DNA from: an uncultured Ruminococcus sp.
GTDB lineage: Bacteria; Bacillota; Clostridia; Oscillospirales; Ruminococcaceae
DNA length: 5,170 nucleotides
Direction: 5' to 3'
NCBI GenBank assembly: GCA_937901485.1
Contig: CALGTT010000045.1
Coordinates: 1 to 5,170 of the forward strand
This document shows positions 1-5,170 of this stretch, piece by piece. How positions within the stretch are numbered: the stretch's first letter is position 1; every line of letters begins with the position of its first letter. A program made the position numbers and the translations under genes. The notes under the pieces are model-generated. The model did not search any database and was not told the DNA's origin. It saw only the letters and a list, made by a program, of their open reading frames with translations.

Positions 1-97
1 TTGTGAGCGTCAGAGGGGCATAGTGAAGCGATTTTCCAAAGCTTCCCGAATAGCGGTGCATTGCACCGGCGGGAGCGAGTAAAGCAATTTTCAGCAT
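1..97 (-). CDS. N-terminus of a third B12-binding-type radical SAM protein (partial, runs off left edge)
   Basis: Only the first 32 codons are in the window. The ATG is at 95-97, placed 6 nt after an AAAGGA ribosome binding site and 12 nt after the GH3 stop codon, so it is the next gene of the operon. The peptide starts MLKIALLAPAG, continues with HRYSGSFGKSLHYAPL and ends in LTLT. A short beta strand followed by a loop and a YAPLTL-type helix start is how the N-terminal cobalamin-binding domain of COG1032-type radical SAM proteins commonly begins. It aligns in layout with the N-terminus of the complete radical SAM gene at 2316-3674, where MEPLQLGILAAL occupies the same place. The radical SAM cysteines would lie beyond the window, so the family call rests on the N-terminus alone. 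It is not a close copy of the two upstream enzymes. Confidence is high that this is a gene, moderate on its family. Confidence 0.62.
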   Translation of the reverse strand, partial: MLKIALLAPAGAMHRYSGSFGKSLHYAPLTLT

Positions 98-103
98 AAT
101 TGA

Positions 104-109
104 TCCTTT
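104..109 (-). promoter_or_regulatory. Ribosome binding site of the left-edge gene
   Basis: AAAGGA on the minus strand, 6 nt upstream of the ATG at 95-97 and starting directly after the GH3 stop codon TAG (110-112). It fixes the start of the partial gene at the left edge. Confidence 0.7.
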
Positions 110-1627
110 CTATATCAGGGTAAACCATTCGTTCCATCCGCTTCTGCGGCTCAGAACAGCCGGTTTGATGTCACCGAGGCGCATTCCCTCGGCGGTATGA
201 CGGCGGAGAAAATCCTTTGCAGGATCTCCGGTGATCTGCATGACTTCGGCAGCTTGCAGCTGTCCGAGATCACGGCAGTAGCGGTAATGATATCCCTCGC
301 AGAGCATCTCGTCGAGTACATCGGCAGTCACATGCTCCGCGGTCGTATACAGGCAGTAGCGTTTTCCCTCCGGTGCAAGCAGGCAGAATTTACCTGCAAT
401 GCCCAAAGCATCAAGAACGGAACGGACAAATTCCTCGGAGAGCTTTTCGCCGAACAGATCGGAGAAAATACCGTTTCTGCGCAGAAATCTGATTCTCGGC
501 GGATGGTCGGGATAGGTTTCCAGCACCTCGATCACATCCCCGATGCAGTAGCGGTAAAATCCGCCTCCCGTTGTGACAATGACTTCATACATCCCCTTAT
601 CCAACTTGTCCGCCGTGGTGATCTTCCCATCCGCAAGACTGCGGAACTCAAAGAAATGGGAACGGATGCTCAGGCGGCTGCCCTCTTCTCCGCAGAGGGG
701 GAATGAAATAAAGCATTCGGTTGCAAGCAGACCTTTCGGCTGCATATGGACATCCGGAAAACGGCGGTACACCTCTCTCACATGATCCGCCGCACTGCCG
801 TCCGCCCAGCAGCTGATGATTTTCAGATCGGGAAAGATCCGGTCGAAGCGTTCTTCCCTTGCGTTCGCAAGAAATTCGGTACGCTGTTTCTCCGGCAGGA
901 TATGGGACAGCTTCTCCGCATTGTCACGGATAAAATCACAGAGGATGGTCAGAAATGTCGGGTTCCAGACGGAAATCAGCGAAAGTGTTCCGCAGGTGAG
1001 AAGCTGCCTTGCGGTGGAGAAATAGAAATCCTCCATGTTTTCAGGGAATTTCACAGATCCGTCCACGGCAAAAATCATCCGCATGATGTACTGTTCGATC
1101 CTCCCGAAGTACTCTGCATCCTCCTCAAAACCGAGAGGGATACCGGCTTCCGTAAAGCTCTTTCCGGCGGTGACGGGCGTGATCGACCAATAACTTTTGC
1201 CGTCGCAGACACCGGAAATATGCGTGTAAATATCGCAGAGCCACGGACGGATGCCGTGCTGGAATTCCGCTTTGAGCGAATCGGTATAGGGTATCAGTTT
1301 TTTTCCACCGGATGAGCCGCTTGTGAGTTCAAATAATCTGATCTTTTCCGATGTCAGAATATGTTCCTTCCCGGCTGCCATTTCTGCGATATAGGGTTCA
1401 TAATCCTCATAGGTCGTCAGCGGCACAAGCTCTGCAAAATCGGCATAGCTTTGGATTCCGCTAAATCCATATTTTCTGCCATATTCCGTGTCTGCATTCT
1501 TCTGAAGAAGCCTTTGCAGATAATCCTGCTGTACCCGTCCGACATTACAGGGGGCTTTGAATTTCCGGTATTCACTACGATAGAGCATCCGACAGATTCC
1601 ATTGAGTATCCGGCACCGCAGGCTCAT
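110..1627 (-). CDS. GH3-family acyl-adenylating amide synthetase (ANL superfamily)
   Basis: This 505-aa protein belongs to the GH3 family, named after plant auxin/jasmonate-conjugating enzymes and also found in bacteria. Family members adenylate a carboxylic acid with ATP and then form an amide, usually with an amino acid. Three nucleotide-binding motifs are visible: the Ser/Gly-rich phosphate loop TSGSSGGKK (residues 102-110), LLATEC (300-305, matching the plant Y-x-S/T-E motif) and FYRYCIGDVIEV (357-368, matching plant YRYRVGDVV). They are followed by a SD-x-x-GEKLSEE hinge (389-399) and, near the C-terminus, LGDIKPAVL (484-492), whose Lys may be the mobile-domain lysine. Length is close to that of bacterial homologues, so the gene looks complete. 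No signal peptide or membrane segment is seen, so it is probably cytoplasmic. The ATG overlaps the stop of the preceding gene (ATGA), with a weak GGAG 11 nt upstream; translation is probably coupled. The acyl and amine substrates cannot be read from the sequence. Annotations of 'auxin-responsive promoter' for this family are historical and misleading. Confidence 0.9.
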   Translation of the reverse strand: MSLRCRILNGICRMLYRSEYRKFKAPCNVGRVQQDYLQRLLQKNADTEYGRKYGFSGIQSYADFAELVPLTTYEDYEPYIAEMAAGKEHILTSEKIRLFELTSGSSGGKKLIPYTDSLKAEFQHGIRPWLCDIYTHISGVCDGKSYWSITPVTAGKSFTEAGIPLGFEEDAEYFGRIEQYIMRMIFAVDGSVKFPENMEDFYFSTARQLLTCGTLSLISVWNPTFLTILCDFIRDNAEKLSHILPEKQRTEFLANAREERFDRIFPDLKIISCWADGSAADHVREVYRRFPDVHMQPKGLLATECFISFPLCGEEGSRLSIRSHFFEFRSLADGKITTADKLDKGMYEVIVTTGGGFYRYCIGDVIEVLETYPDHPPRIRFLRRNGIFSDLFGEKLSEEFVRSVLDALGIAGKFCLLAPEGKRYCLYTTAEHVTADVLDEMLCEGYHYRYCRDLGQLQAAEVMQITGDPAKDFLRRHTAEGMRLGDIKPAVLSRRSGWNEWFTLI

Positions 1628-2319
1628 TGGAACAGCATCTCCAGTACACGTTTTTTCAGGAGACTGCGGTCAATTTTCGCAAGACAGACAAGATCACAGC
1701 CGTCCGCATGACGGGGATTGCGCTCACAGAAATACGCAACATCCTTGTTTTTCAGCTCCCTTGCACCGATATCCGCAACGCCGGAGCGCAGCTTGTCCTT
1801 GATGCCCTTGTATTCGATCACGCCGCTTTCCGGATTGTATTCGTCCGGATAGAGTTTCTGCGCATAGGCATCCATGATGCGCTGTTCATAGTCCGGCGTT
1901 TCGCAGCGGTAATTCGGATAGAATTCCGTCCAGAACAGCGGCATGATGCGATAGGTCTTGTAACCCTTGCAGATGAGAAACCAGTAGAATTCCTCGTACT
2001 GCTCCGCATAAGCGAACCAGAATTTCGCCCATACACGGAATAATTCTGCATCTCCCCAATAGTCCTTATGGATAATGGTATCCCCCGAAAACATACCATG
2101 TACGGTTTTTCCGTCCACATCGAGTGCCACGACTTTCTGCGTGGTGAAGCCCACAATGCCGTCCGTTTCATGGTAGAGGGCAAGGCAGTAATCCTTATCG
2201 AAAAAATCACGGCGGAACACGGCTTCATCCGTATTGTCATAGAACTGCACCATGATCCGGTACATGGTGCGGATTTCTTCCTCCGTATACTCAGAAATGG
2301 GCTTTACGATGCCTTTCAT
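1624..2319 (-). CDS. Conserved protein with probable GNAT-like fold, coupled to GH3
   Basis: This complete 231-aa protein has an N-terminal half that reads like a GNAT acyltransferase: a YRIMVQFY helix (20-27), then a strand-turn CLALYHETDGIVGFTT (45-60) and a further strand leading into FSGDTIIHKDYWGD (77-90). The centre has the very aromatic stretch YWFLICKGYKTYRIMPLFW (112-130), followed by FYP (133-135). The C-terminal part ends in NPRHADGCDLVCLA (201-214). I do not see a clear Q/RxxGxG/A acetyl-CoA loop, so catalytic activity is uncertain. It could be an acyltransferase, or a GNAT-like partner that presents a substrate to GH3. It overlaps the stop of the upstream radical SAM gene and the start of GH3 by 4 nt each (ATGA), and has the strongest ribosome binding site of the operon (AAAAGGAGG, 10-nt spacer), which fixes the start. 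It has no signal peptide and is likely cytoplasmic. The gene call is firm; the function is inferred. Confidence 0.75.
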   Translation of the reverse strand: MKGIVKPISEYTEEEIRTMYRIMVQFYDNTDEAVFRRDFFDKDYCLALYHETDGIVGFTTQKVVALDVDGKTVHGMFSGDTIIHKDYWGDAELFRVWAKFWFAYAEQYEEFYWFLICKGYKTYRIMPLFWTEFYPNYRCETPDYEQRIMDAYAQKLYPDEYNPESGVIEYKGIKDKLRSGVADIGARELKNKDVAYFCERNPRHADGCDLVCLAKIDRSLLKKRVLEMLFQ

Positions 2320-3674
2320 CCTGCTGCATCCTCCTTTTCACTTTTGAGTCCGAACCGCATTCCCTGCTTTTTGAATACCTCCTTGCGGAACAAGGGATTG
2401 TAGATCAGATATGTTCCGAAGCGGTACGGTGTCCGCAGATTTGTGTGTGGTTCAAGTGCACGCTTGAAGATGGACATGGGGCTGTTGAATCTGCGGCGGC
2501 AGTCAAAGGAAATCTCCGTCAGCTCATCCGCTGTCATGTTCTTCGGGACGATGCTGCAATAGTTGAAGCGGTAGTCCTCGTGCAGCCACCATTTTCCGTC
2601 ATAGAGCAGCCGTCCCTCCCGTTCCATTTTCTCATAGAGGGGGGTATTCGGGTAGGGCATGAGGATGTTGAACGCCGCAAAGGTGAATTTGTTGCGAATG
2701 GCAAAATCACAGGTCGCACGGATGGATTCGACCGTATCGCCATCATGCCCGACGGTGAATGCCGCCCATGTCTGCAATCCCCATTTCCGCAGCTGTTCAA
2801 TTTCGGAAGCATACATATCCCCCGAACCCTTGCGGTTCGTGCCCTTGTTCATCTCGGAAATGCAATCCGGCGAGATCGACTCAAATCCGATCACAAGCCC
2901 CAGGCAGCCGCTTTTCACCATCAGCTGCATCAGCTCCTTGTCAAGCAGCATGTCCATGCTTCCCTGACTTACCCAATGGATTTTCAGCGGAATGAGCGCA
3001 CGGAACAGCTCCTTTGCCTTTTCACGGTTGCAGACAATATTGTCATCGACAAAAAAGAGAAGCTTGCGTTTCTGCGCCTTGATTTCCTTAATGACATCCT
3101 CCACCGGACGGCAGTAATGATGTGCCTTGAAATAGACGGAGGACGCACAGAAGCTGCATTTGTGACTGCATCCTCTGGAAAATTGCAGGAGCGTGATAGG
3201 AAGATAACCCTTTCCCTCGAACAGATCGCGTCTTGTGATGACATTTTTCTGCGGATACGGAGGCTGGATGGCATCATACCGCGGCTGCAGCTGCCCTCTC
3301 CGGTGATCCTCGATCATCTGCTCCCAGACAGGCTCTGCATCGCCCACGATCACGCAGTCGCTGTGCTCTGCGACCTCCTCCGGAATGAGCATAGCGTGCA
3401 TACCGCCCATGACGGTTTTCACCCCTCTGCGGCGGAATTCTGCGCTGATCTCATAGGCTCTCCGTGCAGTAAAGGTCTCCACGGTGATCGCCACAAGGTC
3501 GGTCGGTTCATCATAAGGTATTTCCTCCATGCGGTCATCATACAGCACAACTTCCACATCCTTCGGAGTCAGTGCCGCCAGAATGCCCAGCTGCAGGGGT
3601 TCCATTCTTGCTTCATCGACATACAGGCTGTGTTCCCTTCTGCCGATATTCGGTTTAATCAGTGTCAGTTTCAT
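2316..3674 (-). CDS. B12-binding-domain radical SAM enzyme (complete, 452 aa)
   Basis: This is a two-domain enzyme of the COG1032/BchE-like type. Residues 1 to about 130 form a Rossmann-like cobalamin-binding domain, with VVLYDDRMEEIP (42-53), VKTVMGGMH (85-93) and SDCVIVGDAE (105-114). The canonical DxHxxG cobalamin-ligating motif is not visible, as in several B12-dependent radical SAM enzymes. The radical SAM core follows, with the [4Fe-4S] cluster motif C169-x3-C173-x2-C176 (RGCSHKCSFC), then LLFFVDDNI (205-213), the VIGFESISPD strand (261-270) and LMPYPNTPLYEKM (338-350). The C-terminal region has a KWWLHEDYRF segment (361-370). The family uses S-adenosylmethionine and cobalamin for methylation, ring formation or C-C bond chemistry; the substrate here is unknown. 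An in-frame ATG exists at 3758, but the start at 3674 is preferred: GGGAGGA lies 7 nt upstream and the protein then begins MKLTLIKPN, normal for the domain. It overlaps the upstream paralogue by 20 nt and the downstream gene by 4 nt. Confidence 0.9.
   Translation of the reverse strand: MKLTLIKPNIGRREHSLYVDEARMEPLQLGILAALTPKDVEVVLYDDRMEEIPYDEPTDLVAITVETFTARRAYEISAEFRRRGVKTVMGGMHAMLIPEEVAEHSDCVIVGDAEPVWEQMIEDHRRGQLQPRYDAIQPPYPQKNVITRRDLFEGKGYLPITLLQFSRGCSHKCSFCASSVYFKAHHYCRPVEDVIKEIKAQKRKLLFFVDDNIVCNREKAKELFRALIPLKIHWVSQGSMDMLLDKELMQLMVKSGCLGLVIGFESISPDCISEMNKGTNRKGSGDMYASEIEQLRKWGLQTWAAFTVGHDGDTVESIRATCDFAIRNKFTFAAFNILMPYPNTPLYEKMEREGRLLYDGKWWLHEDYRFNYCSIVPKNMTADELTEISFDCRRRFNSPMSIFKRALEPHTNLRTPYRFGTYLIYNPLFRKEVFKKQGMRFGLKSEKEDAAG
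2330..2338 (-). promoter_or_regulatory. Strong ribosome binding site of the GNAT-like gene
   Basis: AAAAGGAGG on the minus strand, 10 nt before the ATG at 2317-2319. It lies inside the last codons of the radical SAM gene, so it can support re-initiation by terminating ribosomes. Confidence 0.75.
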
Positions 3675-4692
3675 GCAGTAATCCTCCCAGAAGCTGTCCT
3701 TGTTTTTTGTGGATCTCCCGTCTGGAAATGAAATTTGCCAGCAGGAAAACAAATGCATTCACGGGTTTGAGATGCACGGGATTTCCGAACAGCCGCTTGA
3801 AAATACATCCCACGGAATAGAAATCCGTCCGCATGTTCAGGCATCCCTTTTGCAGCTGTTCCGGTGTCATGCATTTCGGACGGTAGGCAGTTTCTCCGTA
3901 GCGGTATTTATCAGAGAGCCACCATTTTCGATAGAGCAGTCTTCCCTCCTCTTCCATGCGGCGGTACACGCCCGTTCCCGGCATGGGTATCAGGGGATTG
4001 AAATTTGTCACGGCGATTTTGTTGCGCACGGCAAAGTCAAATGTCTTGTCAAATACATCCGGTGCATCCCCGTCACAGCCGAGGACAAAGGTCCCGTAGA
4101 TCAGCAGTCCATGCCTGTAGATGCGTGCAATGATCTCCTCATAATCCGCCGCCGCATTCGCCGCCTTGTGCATCTCTCCGAGGCTCTCCGGATTGAGGGA
4201 TTCAAAGCCCATCAGCACCAGAAAACAGCCGGATTTTTTCATTTCGGACAGAATTTCATCATCCCTTGCCGCATCCATGCTGATCTGGCACGCCCATTTC
4301 TTTTTCAGCGGTGCGATCTTCCGGAACAGGGCAATGGCATTCTGCCGGTCGGTAAAAATATTATCATCCACAAAGAAAATGATTTTTTCCCTTGCATTCG
4401 ACAATTCCTGCGCGACCATTTCCGGCGTTTTACTCCTGACGCATTGGTACATGGTCTTGATCGAACAGAAATCGCAGTTGAATTTGCAGCCCCGCGAAAT
4501 CTGGTAGACACCGATGCCATAGTATTTATGCTTGTAAATCGCAGGATCATCATGCAGCATCTGCATGGGTGTGCGTTCATCGGAGATGTATTTCTTCTGC
4601 GGTGCGCCCTTTACACAGTCGGCAAGGAATCTGCCCCATGTATCCTCCGCATCCCCGATGATGACGGAATCGGCATGGAGCCGCAGCTTGTG
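3655..4692 (-). CDS. B12-binding-type radical SAM enzyme, N-terminally truncated at a sequence junction
   Basis: This is a paralogue of the complete radical SAM gene just downstream. Homology starts near 4690 with LRLHADSVIIGDAEDTW, the end of the cobalamin-binding domain, so about 100 N-terminal residues present in the paralogue are missing. The radical SAM core is intact: ISRGCKFNCDFCS with cluster cysteines encoded at 4488, 4476 and 4467 (C-x3-C-x2-C), then IIFFVDDNI, LMGFESLNPE and PLIPMPGTGVYRRM, a KWWLSDKYRYG segment and a C-terminal IFKRLF stretch, all matched in the paralogue. The reading frame stays open to a stop at 4747-4749, but codons beyond about 4690 no longer resemble the family. 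The ATG at 4564-4566 lies between the two domains and has no ribosome binding site, so it is not a credible start. Chemistry is expected to be SAM- and cobalamin-dependent with an unknown substrate. The truncation may be an assembly artefact, so a full-length gene may exist in the organism. Confidence 0.85.
   Translation of the reverse strand, partial: HKLRLHADSVIIGDAEDTWGRFLADCVKGAPQKKYISDERTPMQMLHDDPAIYKHKYYGIGVYQISRGCKFNCDFCSIKTMYQCVRSKTPEMVAQELSNAREKIIFFVDDNIFTDRQNAIALFRKIAPLKKKWACQISMDAARDDEILSEMKKSGCFLVLMGFESLNPESLGEMHKAANAAADYEEIIARIYRHGLLIYGTFVLGCDGDAPDVFDKTFDFAVRNKIAVTNFNPLIPMPGTGVYRRMEEEGRLLYRKWWLSDKYRYGETAYRPKCMTPEQLQKGCLNMRTDFYSVGCIFKRLFGNPVHLKPVNAFVFLLANFISRREIHKKQGQLLGGLLHETDTD
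3682..3688 (-). promoter_or_regulatory. Ribosome binding site deciding the start of the complete radical SAM gene
   Basis: GGGAGGA on the minus strand with a 7-nt spacer to the ATG at 3672-3674. It lies within the 3' end of the upstream radical SAM gene and argues for the 452-aa product over the longer in-frame version starting at 3758. Confidence 0.75.
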
Positions 4693-4700
4693 ACCGTGCC
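4687..4700. other. Abrupt junction between two unrelated, head-to-head truncated genes
   Basis: Left of this point the minus strand encodes the radical SAM protein; right of it the plus strand encodes an AMP-binding ligase. Both proteins are cut in mid-domain at the same place, with no intergenic DNA. Each frame runs a short way into the other side before a stop (plus-strand frame stop at 4662-4664, minus-strand frame stop at 4747-4749). Codon use also shifts here, to strongly G/C-ending codons on the right. No insertion sequence ends, long direct repeat or inverted repeat is seen around it. It is either a genomic rearrangement or, more likely, a chimeric join of two contigs; the exact base cannot be fixed by eye. 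Confidence 0.75.
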
Positions 4701-5170
4701 ATTCCCGGCGGCCGGTTTGAGCTGATCGACGTGAACGGCGACCCCATCACCGAAACCGGCGTGACGGGCGAACTGCGCTATCACGGCGATAATGTGACGC
4801 TGGGCTATGCCACCTGCGCCGCTGACCTGGAAAAAGGAGACGAGCGGGGCGGCGTGCTGGAAACCGGCGATATGGCTCAGATGGACGCGGACGGCTACTT
4901 CACCATCGTGGGGCGCAAGAAGCGCTTTTTGAAGATGTACGGCAACCGGGTGAATCTGGATGAGCTGGAAGGCATGCTGAAAGGCCAGTTCCCCGGTCTG
5001 GATGTGGCCTGTGGCGGCCGGGACGATCACCTGTACCTGTTTGCCACCCGGGAGGATGTGCTGTCCACTTTGGAGGATGTGTTGCGTCCCGTGTTCTGCA
5101 AGTTCGGCAAGTATGAGCGGGTGTCTCCCGCTCCCTGGAAGCACATTTCCTTCAACGATGCCATGGAGCG
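4695..5170 (+). CDS. AMP-binding (ANL-superfamily) acid ligase, C-terminal part; truncated at both ends
   Basis: The frame reads RAIPGGRFELIDVNGDP, then GELRYHGDNVTLGYA, LETGDMAQMDADGYF, TIVGRKKRFLKMYGNRVN and LDELEGML. These are the late core motifs of ANL enzymes (acyl-CoA synthetases and NRPS adenylation domains): the GEL-x-x-x-G-x-x-x-x-x-GY motif, the TGD motif whose Asp contacts the ATP ribose, and the GRxxRxxKxxGxR hinge that starts the mobile C-terminal domain. The reaction class is ATP-dependent adenylation of a carboxylate, usually followed by transfer to CoA or a carrier thiol. The N-terminal half, including the phosphate-binding loop, is absent because of the junction at about 4690, and the final catalytic Lys region lies beyond the right edge. 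No start codon or ribosome binding site belongs to this fragment. The acid substrate is unreadable. Codons such as CTG, GCC, GGC and GAC dominate, unlike the genes to the left, suggesting a different genomic origin. Confidence 0.85.

Noticed and set aside
98..109. Possible terminator between GH3 and the left-edge gene
   Set aside because: The gap is only 12 nt, contains a ribosome binding site and shows no hairpin with a T run.
2445..3731. Long plus-strand open frame (428 codons) opposite the complete radical SAM gene
   Set aside because: It lies entirely antisense to a protein with clear family motifs; its composition (many His, Arg, Leu) and lack of recognisable domains are typical of a shadow frame.
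3675..3758. Longer start for the complete radical SAM gene, adding 28 residues
   Set aside because: The extra residues overlap the upstream gene deeply and resemble no cobalamin-domain N-terminus, while the ATG at 3674 has a good ribosome binding site at 7 nt.
4564..4566. ATG as the true start of the first radical SAM gene
   Set aside because: Family-like sequence (SVIIGDAEDTW) continues upstream in frame to about 4690 and no ribosome binding site precedes this ATG.
3700..4725. Long plus-strand open frame (341 codons) opposite the truncated radical SAM gene
   Set aside because: It is antisense to a motif-rich gene, crosses the junction and has no recognisable domain.
4600..4760. Natural divergent promoter region between the two head-to-head genes
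   Set aside because: Both proteins are cut in mid-domain and coding sequence abuts directly; there is no intergenic space and no start codons, so this is not a divergent promoter.
4611..5144. Minus-strand open frame (177 codons) on the right side
   Set aside because: It is antisense to the AMP-binding fragment, whose TGD and GRxxR motifs are clear on the plus strand, and it spans the junction. It is a shadow of the GC-rich coding frame.

Overview
The window looks like a fragment of a Bacillota (Clostridia, gut Ruminococcus/Oscillospiraceae-like) genome or metagenomic contig. This guess rests on moderate G+C, strong AGGAGG-type ribosome binding sites, very tight ATGA gene overlaps and the density of radical SAM genes; no marker gene confirms it.

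Positions 1-4690 hold one minus-strand operon. In transcription order it encodes: (1) a B12-binding-type radical SAM enzyme missing its N-terminus (3655 to about 4692); (2) a second, complete and paralogous enzyme of the same kind (2316-3674, 452 aa); (3) a 231-aa protein with a probable GNAT-like fold (1624-2319); (4) a 505-aa bacterial GH3-family (ANL superfamily) acyl-adenylating amide synthetase (110-1627); and (5) the first 32 residues of a third protein resembling a B12-binding radical SAM enzyme, running off the left edge (1-97). The first three joints overlap by 20, 4 and 4 nt and the last has a 12-nt gap, so the five genes are almost certainly co-transcribed and translationally coupled. 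No promoter or terminator lies inside the window.

The set suggests a small-molecule or lipid pathway: the radical SAM proteins would carry out difficult C-C or C-H chemistry (methylation, cyclisation or coupling), GH3 would activate a carboxylic acid as the acyl-adenylate and join it to an amine, and the GNAT-like protein may acylate or assist GH3. I recognise no characterised pathway with this composition; product and substrates are unknown.

At about 4687-4700 the sequence changes abruptly. Minus-strand radical SAM homology stops in mid-domain. Immediately beside it begins a plus-strand coding segment (4695-5170) for the C-terminal half of an ANL-superfamily AMP-binding ligase, itself lacking its N-terminal half and using G/C-ending codons much more strongly. 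Two genes cut head-to-head with no space between them point to a rearrangement or a chimeric contig join, so the AMP-binding fragment should not be taken as a true operon neighbour without checking.
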